From: Meiothermus ruber DSM 1279
GTDB lineage: Bacteria > Deinococcota > Deinococci > Deinococcales > Thermaceae
Reading direction: 5' to 3'
Assembly: GCF_000024425.1 (NCBI RefSeq)
Contig: NC_013946.1
Coordinates: forward strand, 2,604,001-2,668,000
DNA: 64,000 nt
This document shows positions 15,254 through 23,764 of the stretch, in pieces. Under the pieces are notes generated by a model that ran no database searches, was not told the DNA's origin, and was given only the letters and a program-made list of their open reading frames with translations. The position numbers and the translations under genes are program-made. Position 1 is the first letter of the stretch. Every line of letters starts with the position of its first letter.

Positions 15254-16276
15254 ATGTCCATCTCGTCTGGTGCATCACACCCGCAAAACCACCACACCCA
15301 CCCAATCGCCGTGCTGGGTGCCGGGGCTTGGGGCACGGCCTTGGCTTTGCTGGCCTCGTCCAAAGGGGTTCCGGTTTATCTCTGGGCCCGCCGACCCGAG
15401 CACGCCCAGGCGATGCGGCTCGAGCGGCAAAACCGCGAGTACCTACCCGGCGCGGCCTTCCCTGAACGGCTTTACCCAACCGCCGACCCCGAGGAAGCCT
15501 TACACAAAGCCCAATTCGCGGTTGTGGCCGTCCCCTCCAAGGCCCTGCGGGAAACCCTGGCCCAGTTGCCCAGGGCCAGAGCCTATGTTTCGGTCATCAA
15601 GGGGTTGCAGTTTACTGACCAGCACCTGCTGCGTATGAGCCAGGTCATCGAGGAGGTGACCGGGGTTTCGCAGGTGGCTGTGTTGTCGGGGCCCAATCTG
15701 GCCGAGGAGATCGCCCAGTTTTTGCCCGCTGCCGCGGTGGTGGCGGCCCAGGAACCGGGGCTGGCCCAGCGGGTGCAGCAGGTCTTCTCGGGGAAGAGCT
15801 TCCGGGTCTACACCTCAACCGACCGGGTGGGGGTGGAGCTGGGTGGGGCGCTCAAAAACGTGATTGCGCTGGCTGCAGGCATGGTGGATGGTTTGAAGCT
15901 AGGCGACAACGCCAAAGCCGCCCTGATTACCAGGGGGCTGCGCGAAATCATCCGGTTTGGGGTGGCCCAGGGGGCTCAAGAAGCCACTTTCATGGGTCTT
16001 TCAGGCCTGGGCGATCTGATTGCCACCGCCAGCAGCCCTTATTCGCGCAACCGCACCGCCGGGGAGCAGATCGTTAAAGGCCTGAGCCTGGCCCAGCTCG
16101 AGGCCCAGAAAACCGTGGTAGAGGGCATCTACACGGTCAAAGCCCTGCATGCCTGGGATCAGGCCACCGGGGCCGACCTACCAATTACCGAAGCTGTGTA
16201 CCGGGTCGTCTACCAGGGAGCCGATCCCATGCAGGAGCTTATCCGCCTGATGAGCCGCGAGGCCAAACCGGAGTAA
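15254..16276 (+). CDS. gpsA: Glycerol-3-phosphate dehydrogenase [NAD(P)+]
   Basis: Reduces dihydroxyacetone phosphate to sn-glycerol 3-phosphate for phospholipid synthesis. The 340-residue protein has a 17-residue variable N terminus, then the Rossmann motif VLGAGAWGTALA, AVPSKALRE near 95, SGPNLAEEIA near 147, and GGALKNVIALAAGMVDGL near 196 with the catalytic Lys. NRTAGEQIVKG near 260 binds the phosphate substrate. The ATG at 15254 is chosen as the first in frame. A shorter start closer to the Rossmann fold is not available as ATG. Confidence 0.95.
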   Translation: MSISSGASHPQNHHTHPIAVLGAGAWGTALALLASSKGVPVYLWARRPEHAQAMRLERQNREYLPGAAFPERLYPTADPEEALHKAQFAVVAVPSKALRETLAQLPRARAYVSVIKGLQFTDQHLLRMSQVIEEVTGVSQVAVLSGPNLAEEIAQFLPAAAVVAAQEPGLAQRVQQVFSGKSFRVYTSTDRVGVELGGALKNVIALAAGMVDGLKLGDNAKAALITRGLREIIRFGVAQGAQEATFMGLSGLGDLIATASSPYSRNRTAGEQIVKGLSLAQLEAQKTVVEGIYTVKALHAWDQATGADLPITEAVYRVVYQGADPMQELIRLMSREAKPE

Positions 16277-16334
16277 TCACAATTCGTGGTACCTGAAAAA
16301 CACCCTCATCCGATGCACATTATGTGAAGTCAGA

Positions 16335-17027
16335 TCAGTGGGAATAAATGAGGCGACCCTCCCGCTGAACATACCGCAGTGGAATTTTTGGGTTGTTGAT
16401 GTCTTTGCCTCCTTGAGCCCGCCACTTCCGCTCCCAATCACTGAAAAAGCGCTCAAGCTGCTGGGGCTCTAGGCAATATATCTCTTGTAGCTCTATGTTA
16501 CGGTAAACGGCAAATATCCATCTAACTCGCCGATATTTGTCTAAAATGCTTGGGTTCAGGTGATGGTGTGTCGAAAAACTGCGGGTAAGTTCCACATTTA
16601 CTGACTTGATTTCGTACTCCTGACCTTGCTCATCCACTGCATCATTACCTTCACGCCCAGGCACAATCTTGAGCCCTGTACGTATGAGAATTTCCAGCAA
16701 CTTACCCCCATTGTCCTGAAAAATATCAGCAATTCCATAACGGCTGGCAAGTATCTGATACCGTCGAATATAGGGAAACAGAGCCTCAAGAATTGCGATA
16801 TCCGTTGTAGAAAAGCTGTTAGGCGAGACAAGCTTCGCTGCTTCAACTTGGAGAGCATTAGCCAGACGTTCCAAATTATCCAAGCTCAGATTGCGCTTGC
16901 CTCGCTCAACTTCGCTAACATAGGTACGGTGAAGACCTGCTAGGTCAGCTAAATCTTCTTGGGAGAGTCCTCGCTGATAGCGCAAAGTCCTGAGATTTTG
17001 CGCTAGTAGAGTGCGCAGTGTAGACAT
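16335..17027 (-). CDS. Restriction endonuclease of the PvuII family fused to an N-terminal controller HTH domain
   Basis: A 230-residue protein. Residues 5-68 are an XRE-type helix-turn-helix (LSQEDLADLAGLHRTYVSEV, ERGKRNLSLDNLERLANAL), very like controller proteins of restriction systems. Residues 72-230 align almost without gaps to R.PvuII: IFQDNGGKLL, PGREGNDAVD, EYEIKS, FSTHHHLNP and KDINNPKIP. The catalytic trio D129, E139 and K141 matches PvuII D58, E68 and K70, and H154-H156 match its active-site histidines. The expected target is therefore CAGCTG. In PvuII the controller is a separate small gene; here the two are one chain. The gene is AT-rich relative to its neighbours. Confidence 0.93.
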   Translation of the reverse strand: MSTLRTLLAQNLRTLRYQRGLSQEDLADLAGLHRTYVSEVERGKRNLSLDNLERLANALQVEAAKLVSPNSFSTTDIAILEALFPYIRRYQILASRYGIADIFQDNGGKLLEILIRTGLKIVPGREGNDAVDEQGQEYEIKSVNVELTRSFSTHHHLNPSILDKYRRVRWIFAVYRNIELQEIYCLEPQQLERFFSDWERKWRAQGGKDINNPKIPLRYVQREGRLIYSH

Positions 17028-17049
17028 GGCACAAAAAGTTTGATAACAA

Positions 17050-17079
17050 TGTAGATTAAACGTCTACAGACTATGAGTG
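17050..17079. promoter_or_regulatory. Candidate controller boxes between the restriction and methylase genes
   Basis: The 73-base intergenic region holds overlapping inverted repeats. TGTAGA (17050-17055) and TCTACA (17063-17068) are a perfect pair with a seven-base spacer. GTCT and AGAC (17062-17071) form another. GACTATGAGT (17069-17078) resembles the GACTNNNAGTC box I recall for C.PvuII, with the last base differing. A further TGTAGAC covers the endonuclease start codon (17019-17025). Binding by the fused HTH domain is inferred. Confidence 0.5.
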
Positions 17080-17087
17080 ACATCTGC

Positions 17088-17093
17088 TATACT
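17088..17093 (+). promoter_or_regulatory. -10 box of the methyltransferase gene
   Basis: TATACT lies seven bases before GTG 17101, so the predicted transcript begins at or next to the start codon. It lies directly downstream of the candidate controller boxes, where a bound controller could repress it. Confidence 0.55.
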
Positions 17094-17100
17094 TTTGACC

Positions 17101-18087
17101 GTGCTGACCTCTTCTATACCGGCCTACCATACTCGATTAGGCGCAATGTATTGCGGCGATGCGCTCGAGCTTCTACCTCAGCTTGAAGACCAGAGCGTAC
17201 ACCTGCTCCTAACCAGCCCTCCTTTTGCCCTGCAGCGGCCTAAGGTTTATGGGAATAAGCCACAAGTTGAGTATGTGGATTGGTTATTGGAATTCATGCG
17301 CATAGCCTATGATAAATTACATCCCTCAGGCAGCCTTGTGTTGGACTTAGGGGGTGCCTACGAGCAAGGTGTGCCGGTGCGTAGCCTATACAATTTCCGC
17401 CTACTGGTGCGCCTATGTGATGATATAGGTTATTTCCTGGCTCAAGACTTCTACTGGCATAACCCTTCAAAACTGCCAAGCCCTATCGAGTGGGTCAATA
17501 AACGCAAAATTCGTGCCAAAGATGCAGTTAATACAGTCTGGTGGTTGAGCAAAAATCCCTGGCCTCAGGCTGATTTAAGTCAGGTTCTAACGCCATATAG
17601 TGAGCGTATGAAGAAACTCCTGCGCAATCCAGAAAAGTATTACCAGCCTAAGGAACGTCCCTCAGGGCACCAAATAAGCCGCGCTTTCGCCAAAGATAAC
17701 GGCGGTGCACTACCCTCCAATCTGCTCTCCATTCCCAACTCCGGGTCGAACGACCCCTACCAACGGCGCTGTAAAGCTCTAGGACTCAAACCTCATCCAG
17801 CCCGCTTTCCTGCACAGTTACCTGAGTTTTTCATTCGCTTACTAACTAAACCCAACGACTTAGTACTAGATATTTTTGCAGGTTCGAATACAACCGGATT
17901 TGTAGCCGAAGGGCTAGGCCGCCGCTGGATCGCTTTTGAGTTAGATGCTCACTTCACAGCCACCTCAGCGCTGCGCTTCCTACCGGAGGAAGCAAGCGGC
18001 GCTTGGCAAGAGGTATATAAGGACATTTACGCAGGAAAAACAAAGAACCTGTCCTATCTGCGAGAACCCTTATTTACGGCTGGTTAG
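17101..18087 (+). CDS. Site-specific N4-cytosine DNA methyltransferase, M.PvuII-like
   Basis: Modification enzyme of the same system, about 328 residues. It is a beta-class amino-methyltransferase: the catalytic motif IV TSPPF comes first and the AdoMet motif I ([13 protein letters not shown]) lies near the C terminus. Long stretches match what I know of M.PvuII, including [35 protein letters not shown] and AHPARFPA-like [19 protein letters not shown]. It should add N4-methylcytosine within CAGCTG. GTG at 17101 fits a leaderless start; GTG 17077 would place the -10 box inside the gene. Its stop codon overlaps that of ppsA. Confidence 0.93.
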   Translation: MLTSSIPAYHTRLGAMYCGDALELLPQLEDQSVHLLLTSPPFALQRPKVYGNKPQVEYVDWLLEFMRIAYDKLHPSGSLVLDLGGAYEQGVPVRSLYNFRLLVRLCDDIGYFLAQDFYWHNPSKLPSPIEWVNKRKIRAKDAVNTVWWLSKNPWPQADLSQVLTPYSERMKKLLRNPEKYYQPKERPSGHQISRAFAKDNGGALPSNLLSIPNSGSNDPYQRRCKALGLKPHPARFPAQLPEFFIRLLTKPNDLVLDIFAGSNTTGFVAEGLGRRWIAFELDAHFTATSALRFLPEEASGAWQEVYKDIYAGKTKNLSYLREPLFTAG

Positions 18088-20456
18088 GGCTGCAGCGCCA
18101 CTGGGTTTTTCTCAGCCAGATACAGCCAGGTTTCCAGCACGCTGTCGGGGTTAAGCGAGATGCTCTCAATGCCCTGCTGCACGAGCCACAGGGCAAACTC
18201 GGGGTGGTCGGAGGGGCCCTGGCCGCAGATGCCGATGTATTTGCCCATGCGCTTGGCGGTGCCAATGGCCCGCTCGAGCAGGAACTTCACCGCCTCGTCC
18301 TGTTCGCTAAACAGATCGGCCACCAGCCCCGAGTCGCGATCCAGCGCGAGGGTGAGCTGGGTCAGGTCGTTGGAGCCAATCGAGAAGCCATCGAACAACT
18401 CCAGGAACTGCTCAGCCAGAATGGCGTTGGAAGGCACCTCGCACATCATGATCAGCTTGAGGCCCTCCCGGCCGCGCTCGAGGCCATTGGCTTTCAGAAT
18501 TTCGATAACCGCCCTGGCCTCCCCTACCGTACGCACGAAGGGTATCATCACCCAGACGTTGGTAAGCCCTTTCTCTTCGCGCACCTCCCGGATGGCCCGG
18601 CACTCCAGCGCAAAGGCCTCGGCGAACTCCGGGCTGCGGTAGCGCGAGGCCCCGCGGAAGCCAATCATGGGGTTTTCTTCCTTGGGCTCATAGCGGCTGC
18701 CCCCCAGCAGATGGGCGTACTCGTTGGATTTGAAGTCCGACATCCGCACGATGACTGGATTGGGCGCAAAAGCTGCCGCAATCATGCTGATGCCCTCGGC
18801 CAGCTTTTCGCGGTAGAAGTCCACCGGGCTTTGGTAGCCCGCGCTGCGCCGAATGATTTCGGCTTTGAGGTCTTCGGGCTGCTGCTCGAGCTGCAAAAGG
18901 GCTTTGGGGTGGACGCCAATGGTGTTGTTGATGATGAACTCGAGCCGCGCCAGACCCACCCCAGCGTTGGGCAGGTTGGCAAAGCTGAAGGCCCGCTCGG
19001 GCGAGGCCACGTTCATCATGATCTTGGTGGGGATGGGCGGCATGTTGTCCAGCTCAACCCGCTTCACCGCGAAGCGCGGACTGCCGGCATACACCCGACC
19101 GGTATCCCCCTCGGCACAGGAGACCGTCACCGTATCCCCATCGCGCAATACCTCGGTGGCGTTGCCAGTCCCCACCACCGCCGGGATGTTCAGTTCACGG
19201 GCTACGATGGCCGCGTGGCAGGTACGCCCGCCCCGGTTGGTCACGATGGCCGCGGCTTTTTTCATCACCGGCTCCCAGTCGGGGTCGGTCATATCGGCCA
19301 CCAGCACATCGCCGGGCTGCACCCGGTTCATCTCGCGGGGGTGGTTGATGATGCGCACCGGGCCCACCCCGATGCGCTGTCCCACCGCCCGTCCGGTCAC
19401 CAGCACCGGTGCGCGCTCGAGCATCTCGAAGCGTTCCAGCACCCGTCCCGAACGGCTCTGCACGGTCTCGGGCCGGGCCTGCAGGATGTAAATCTGCCCG
19501 TCCAACCCGTCCTTGGCCCACTCGATGTCCATGGGCCGGCCATAGTGCTGCTCGATCAGGAGGGCTTGTTTGGCCAGTTCTAGCACCTCGGTATCAGACA
19601 GCGAGAAGCTGCGGCGCTCCTCTGCGGAAGTCTCCACAGCCTGCACCCCCCGGCCCTCCGGGGCGTACACCATCTTCTGTAGTTTGGTGCCCAGGGTGCG
19701 CTGCAGGATGGTGTTGCGCCCCTCGGCCAGGCCTTTCTTGTACACATAAAACTCGTCGGGATTGACCGCGCCCTGCACCAGCAACTCCCCCAGGCCATAG
19801 GTTGAGGTGATGAAGATGGCGTCACGAAAGCCTGACTCGGTATCCAGGGTAAAGGCCACCCCCGAGGCCCCCAGGTCGCTGCGCACCATGCGTTGCACGC
19901 CCGCCGAGAGGGCCACCTCCTCGTGGGCGAACCCGTGGTGGACGCGGTAGGCGATGGCCCGGTCGTTGTACAGTGAGGCAAAGACTTTCTTGATGTGCTG
20001 CAGCACGCTATCTATCCCACGCACATTCAAAAAGGTCTCCTGTTGACCGGCGAAGCTGGCCTCGGGCAGGTCTTCGGCGGTGGCGCTCGAGCGCACCGCA
20101 ACAGAAAGCCCGCCCTTGGAGGCGGACTCGAGGCGGATATAGGCGTCTACGATGGCGACCTCTAGGGCCTTGGGTAGCTCGGCGTTCTCTACCCAGCCGC
20201 GAATCTCCGCCCCCACTCGAGCCAGCTCGTCTACGTCGTCAACGTCCAGGCCTTGCAGAGCCCCGGCAATGCGTTGATCTAGGTGATTATGATGCAAAAA
20301 CTCACGGAAAGCCGCTGCGGTGGTGGCAAACCCACCCGGCACCCGCACCCCGGCCTGTGAGAGATTGGCCATCATCTCGCCAATGGAGGCATTTTTTCCT
20401 CCTACCACCTCGAGGTCTTTCATCCCCAGCGTCTCGAACCAACGAACGTATGTCAT
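18084..20456 (-). CDS. ppsA: Phosphoenolpyruvate synthase
   Basis: Makes PEP from pyruvate, ATP and water, for growth on pyruvate and related acids. The protein is 790 residues, the usual length. The N-terminal ATP-binding domain ([28 protein letters not shown]) is followed by the phosphohistidine domain with [13 protein letters not shown] near residue 420. The TIM-barrel domain ends with the catalytic Cys in [14 protein letters not shown] 20456 opens the conserved N terminus; a frame reaching 20564 runs into the regulatory repeats and lacks similarity. The 3' end overlaps the methyltransferase stop. Confidence 0.97.
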   Translation of the reverse strand: MTYVRWFETLGMKDLEVVGGKNASIGEMMANLSQAGVRVPGGFATTAAAFREFLHHNHLDQRIAGALQGLDVDDVDELARVGAEIRGWVENAELPKALEVAIVDAYIRLESASKGGLSVAVRSSATAEDLPEASFAGQQETFLNVRGIDSVLQHIKKVFASLYNDRAIAYRVHHGFAHEEVALSAGVQRMVRSDLGASGVAFTLDTESGFRDAIFITSTYGLGELLVQGAVNPDEFYVYKKGLAEGRNTILQRTLGTKLQKMVYAPEGRGVQAVETSAEERRSFSLSDTEVLELAKQALLIEQHYGRPMDIEWAKDGLDGQIYILQARPETVQSRSGRVLERFEMLERAPVLVTGRAVGQRIGVGPVRIINHPREMNRVQPGDVLVADMTDPDWEPVMKKAAAIVTNRGGRTCHAAIVARELNIPAVVGTGNATEVLRDGDTVTVSCAEGDTGRVYAGSPRFAVKRVELDNMPPIPTKIMMNVASPERAFSFANLPNAGVGLARLEFIINNTIGVHPKALLQLEQQPEDLKAEIIRRSAGYQSPVDFYREKLAEGISMIAAAFAPNPVIVRMSDFKSNEYAHLLGGSRYEPKEENPMIGFRGASRYRSPEFAEAFALECRAIREVREEKGLTNVWVMIPFVRTVGEARAVIEILKANGLERGREGLKLIMMCEVPSNAILAEQFLELFDGFSIGSNDLTQLTLALDRDSGLVADLFSEQDEAVKFLLERAIGTAKRMGKYIGICGQGPSDHPEFALWLVQQGIESISLNPDSVLETWLYLAEKNPVALQP

Positions 20457-20514
20457 ACGCGCACTCCGTTGAAGTCGATGGTAGTTTGTGCGGGGGTTGA
20501 AATGGAGTAGGCCG

Positions 20515-20574
20515 TTTCGGTGTAGGTATAGCCCGGATTTCGGTGTAGTAGATGCTACACACATAAACTACACT
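20515..20574. promoter_or_regulatory. Four GTGTAG boxes in the ppsA-ppsR intergenic region
   Basis: TTTCGGTGTAG occurs at 20515-20525 and again at 20538-20548, a 23-base period, about two helical turns. CTACAC, the complement of GTGTAG, follows at 20555-20560 and 20569-20574. The second and third boxes form the inverted repeat GTGTAG-N6-CTACAC. This layout suggests cooperative binding by a dimeric regulator acting on both divergent genes. The regulator is not identifiable here. Confidence 0.55.
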
Positions 20575-20603
20575 GTTATCTGAAGGATTCGCGGGAGCAC
20601 ACC

Positions 20604-21419
20604 ATGCAACGAACGGTTTTTATCGTCTCAGACCATACCGGCCTCACGGCTGAATCGGTGGCCAGGAGTTTGCTGGCCCAGTTCGAATCGGTCTCGTTTC
20701 GTTATGTAACGCGGCCCTTCACCGACACCGAAGAAGAGGTACACAACCTTGTATACGAGATCAATTCGACATTTGAGCGCGAGCAGATACGGCCCATCGT
20801 GTTCTCCACCCTAGCCAATCGGGCGCTGTATAACCAGCTCAAAACAGCGCCCGCCCTGCACTTCGACCTTTTTAGCACCTACCTTGGGGCGCTCGAGCGC
20901 GAGCTCGGCCAGCCCCCCACCGGCCGGGTGGGCCGGCTGCACAGCATAAACGACAACGGCTATTTCACCCGCATCGATGCGGTCGACTTCGTGCTGGCCA
21001 CCGACGATGGCATCGGTGAGCGGCATTACCAGATGGCCGACGTGATTCTGATTGGGGTCAGCCGGGCCGGCAAAACCCCTACCTGCTTGTTTTTGGGCCT
21101 GCAGTATGGCTTGCGGGCCGCCAACTACCCCCTGGCCGAGGGCGACTTCGAGCGCGACGCGCTGCCCGAGCCAGTCAGGGCCTATAAAGATAAGGTGTTT
21201 GGCCTGACCATTGCCCCAGGCCGGCTACACCAGATTCGCACCCAGCGCAGGCCCAACAGCCGGTATGCCTCGCTCGAGCAGTGCGAGTACGAGGTACGCC
21301 GGGCTGAGCAGCTATTCAGACGGGTGGGGGTGCCGTACTTCGACACCACCAGCGCCTCCATCGAGGAAATTGCCACCAACATCGTACAGAGCGCCGGCCT
21401 ACAGCGCCGCATCGGCTGA
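20604..21419 (+). CDS. ppsR: PEP synthase regulatory kinase/pyrophosphorylase
   Basis: A bifunctional regulator of the DUF299 family that inactivates PEP synthase by ADP-dependent phosphorylation of a Thr next to the catalytic His, and reverses it with phosphate. The 271-residue protein starts RTVFIVSDHTGLTAESVA and has the P-loop GVSRAGKTPTCLFL near residue 152, both diagnostic. It is divergent from ppsA with 147 bases between, so enzyme and regulator are controlled together. GGGAGCACACC precedes the ATG. Confidence 0.95.
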   Translation: MQRTVFIVSDHTGLTAESVARSLLAQFESVSFRYVTRPFTDTEEEVHNLVYEINSTFEREQIRPIVFSTLANRALYNQLKTAPALHFDLFSTYLGALERELGQPPTGRVGRLHSINDNGYFTRIDAVDFVLATDDGIGERHYQMADVILIGVSRAGKTPTCLFLGLQYGLRAANYPLAEGDFERDALPEPVRAYKDKVFGLTIAPGRLHQIRTQRRPNSRYASLEQCEYEVRRAEQLFRRVGVPYFDTTSASIEEIATNIVQSAGLQRRIG

Positions 21420-21434
21420 TAGGAGCCGTCCCCT

Positions 21435-22874
21435 CTACGCTTTGACCAGCTCGATGGCCCGCTCGAGCCTTTTCAGCACCCGTTCCTTGCCCAGCAGCTG
21501 CAGGATATCGAACATACCGGGGGTCTCGAGGCTCCCCGTAAGGGCCGCGCGCAAAGGCTGCATCACCGCGGCGGCCTTGACGCCCCTGGCCTCGGCAAAG
21601 GACTTGAGCAGGGGCTCGGTGCTATCTGGCAGCATATCCGGCAGCCTGGATAGCTGCTCGTAAAGCTCGGGTAGAAAAGCCGCCCCCTCGCGCAGCTTGG
21701 CCAGGGCTTTTTCCTGCATGGGGTAGGCCTCGGAGAAAAAGTACAGGGACTTGTCCACAAACTCCTGCAGGGTCTCGAAACGGGCCCGCATGGCCTCGAG
21801 CACCTGCTTGAGGTAGGTTTCGGAGGGGTAGGCAAGCCCGGCCCGCTCGAGGAAGGGCTTGACCCGCTCGGCCAGGTCGTCCAGGGTCAGAACCTCGCGA
21901 ATGTACTTGCCGTTCATCCATTTGAGCTTGTTCAGGTCGAAGACCGGCCCGCCCAGGCTGATGCGCTCGAGGCTAAAGTGCTCGATCATGTCTTGCAGGC
22001 TGAAAATTTCCCGCCCGTCGGGCATGCTCCAGGCCATGGTGCCCAGGTAGTTGAGCAGAGCCTCGGGTAAATAGCCCTGGGCCCGGTAGCTGTCTACACT
22101 GGTGTCCATTTTGCGCTTGGAAAGCTTGGACTTATCGGGGTTGCGCAACAGGGGGGTATGGCACCAGACCGGCTCGGCCCAGCCAAAAGCCCGCAAAATC
22201 AGGATGTGAAAGGGGGTGCTGGTAATCCACTCCTCGGCCCGGATCACGTGGGTCACGCCCATCAGGTGGTCGTCTACCATGGCGGCCAGGTGGTAGGTAG
22301 GGTAGCCATCGGCCTTCAGAATCACCTTGTCGTCCAGGGCGGCGTTATCGAACTCGATGGGGCCGCGTAGTAAGTCGTGGACGATGGTCTTGCCCTCGAG
22401 GGGCACCTTGAGCCGCACCACATGGGGCTCCCCCGCCGCGGCCCGGCGCTCGGCCTCCTCGACCGGGTAGTCGCGGTAGCGCCGGTTGTAGCCCTGCTCT
22501 TTGTGGCCGGCTCTTTGCGCGGCCTCGCGGGCGGCGGCCAGCTCTTCTGGGGTGTCAAAAGCACGATAAGCAGCCCCTTTTTCCAGCAGTATCTGCACGT
22601 GCTGCCGGTAGATGTGCAGGCGCTGCGACTGCACATAAGGGCCGTTGGGGCCGCCTTTGATGGGCGACTCGTCGGGGGAAAGCCCCAGCCAGTCCAGCAT
22701 CTCCAGGATGCGCCGCTCGGAGGTGGGGTTGTAGCGGGTGCGGTCGGTATCCTCGATGCGAACAATAAACTTGCCGCCGTGCTGTTTGGCGAAAACGTAG
22801 TTGAACAGGGCCTGGTAGGCCGTCCCCACATGGGGGTCGCCAGTTGGACTGGGTGCAATACGGGTCACAACCAT
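21435..22874 (-). CDS. gltX: Glutamyl-tRNA synthetase
   Basis: Charges tRNA-Glu; 479 residues, usual for class I GluRS. The HIGH-like motif is in APSPTGDPHVGTAY at the N terminus and the KMSKS-like motif reads KLSKRK near residue 243. The C-terminal anticodon-binding domain is complete. The sequence is close to the well-studied Thermus enzyme. It is convergent with ppsR, 15 bases apart. No Shine-Dalgarno sequence is evident; TAAGCT (reverse strand, 22882-22887) lies seven bases before the ATG, pointing to a leaderless mRNA. Confidence 0.97.
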   Translation of the reverse strand: MVVTRIAPSPTGDPHVGTAYQALFNYVFAKQHGGKFIVRIEDTDRTRYNPTSERRILEMLDWLGLSPDESPIKGGPNGPYVQSQRLHIYRQHVQILLEKGAAYRAFDTPEELAAAREAAQRAGHKEQGYNRRYRDYPVEEAERRAAAGEPHVVRLKVPLEGKTIVHDLLRGPIEFDNAALDDKVILKADGYPTYHLAAMVDDHLMGVTHVIRAEEWITSTPFHILILRAFGWAEPVWCHTPLLRNPDKSKLSKRKMDTSVDSYRAQGYLPEALLNYLGTMAWSMPDGREIFSLQDMIEHFSLERISLGGPVFDLNKLKWMNGKYIREVLTLDDLAERVKPFLERAGLAYPSETYLKQVLEAMRARFETLQEFVDKSLYFFSEAYPMQEKALAKLREGAAFLPELYEQLSRLPDMLPDSTEPLLKSFAEARGVKAAAVMQPLRAALTGSLETPGMFDILQLLGKERVLKRLERAIELVKA

Positions 22875-22881
22875 AACCGAT

Positions 22882-22887
22882 AGCTTA
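22882..22887 (-). promoter_or_regulatory. -10 box of gltX (leaderless type)
   Basis: Reverse strand TAAGCT, seven bases from the ATG. An overlapping TATAAG is also present. No clear -35 box. Confidence 0.4.
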
Positions 22888-22966
22888 TACCAACTCTGCG
22901 CGTGGGTGGCGCGCCAGGTTACCTCTCACAGCCGCCTAAGTGGGGGGTGCTACCCTAGAGTGGTAA

Positions 22967-23737
22967 ATGGAAGCTGCATTGCAAACAGACCCCAGCCCTA
23001 TCACCGGTTCCACCACCCGCCTCGAGGCCATCGGTTTGGTCAAGCGCTACGGCAGGCGGGAGGTGGTGCGGGGGGTGAGCCTCGAGCTCTCCCGCGGCGA
23101 GATTGTGGCCCTATTTGGCCCCAACGGGGCCGGCAAAACCACCACTTTTTACATGCTGGTCGGATTCATCGAACCCAACGCGGGGCAGATCCGCCTGGGT
23201 GGGCGGGACGTCTCCCGGCTGCCCATGTACAAGCGGGCCCGGCTGGGGCTGGGCTACCTGCCCCAGGAGCCCTCGGCCTTTCGCCGCATGACCGCCCTGG
23301 AGAACCTGCTGGCGGTGCTGGAGTTTCAGCCCCTTTCCAAAACCGAGCGAGCCCAGCGGGCGGCCGAGCTTCTGGAGGAGCTGGGCATTAGCCACCTGCG
23401 CGACAAGTACGCCTACACCCTTTCGGGCGGCGAGCGGCGGCGGCTGGAAATTGCCCGCGCCCTCTGCACCAACCCCGATTTCATCCTGCTGGACGAACCC
23501 TTCACCGGCGTAGACCCTAAAAACGTCCACGACATCCAGAAGCTCATCTCCGAACTGCGCGAACGGCGCGGGGTGGGCATCTTCATCACCGACCACTCGG
23601 TGCGGGAGACCCTGGCTATTGCCGACCGCATCTACCTGATGTACGACGGCCAGGTGGCCTTCCAGGGTTCACCTGAGGAATTCGCTCGAGACGCAGGGGT
23701 GCGAACCCACTACCTGGGCGACGCGTACGAGCTTTGA
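22967..23737 (+). CDS. lptB: LptB-type ABC transporter ATPase
   Basis: Cytoplasmic ATPase of a lipopolysaccharide-export-type ABC system, 256 residues including a 15-residue variable N terminus. It has Walker [11 protein letters not shown], the Q-loop [10 protein letters not shown] typical of LptB, the signature LSGGERRR, Walker B ILLDEP and the switch His in TDHSV. No LptF/G permease gene is adjacent. The ATG at 22967 is preceded by TAGAGT five bases upstream, a possible leaderless -10 box. The DUF3084 gene follows 27 bases later on the same strand. Confidence 0.88.
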   Translation: MEAALQTDPSPITGSTTRLEAIGLVKRYGRREVVRGVSLELSRGEIVALFGPNGAGKTTTFYMLVGFIEPNAGQIRLGGRDVSRLPMYKRARLGLGYLPQEPSAFRRMTALENLLAVLEFQPLSKTERAQRAAELLEELGISHLRDKYAYTLSGGERRRLEIARALCTNPDFILLDEPFTGVDPKNVHDIQKLISELRERRGVGIFITDHSVRETLAIADRIYLMYDGQVAFQGSPEEFARDAGVRTHYLGDAYEL

Positions 23738-23764
23738 CTTTTTCGCCGCCTCCATCCATTCCCT

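Noticed and set aside
16335-17027. The HTH protein as a plain XRE repressor
   Set aside because: Only the first third is HTH; the rest matches PvuII with its catalytic residues in place.
20515-20574. The repeated boxes as a small CRISPR array
   Set aside because: Repeats are 6-11 bases, in mixed orientation and next to start codons; no cas genes are present.
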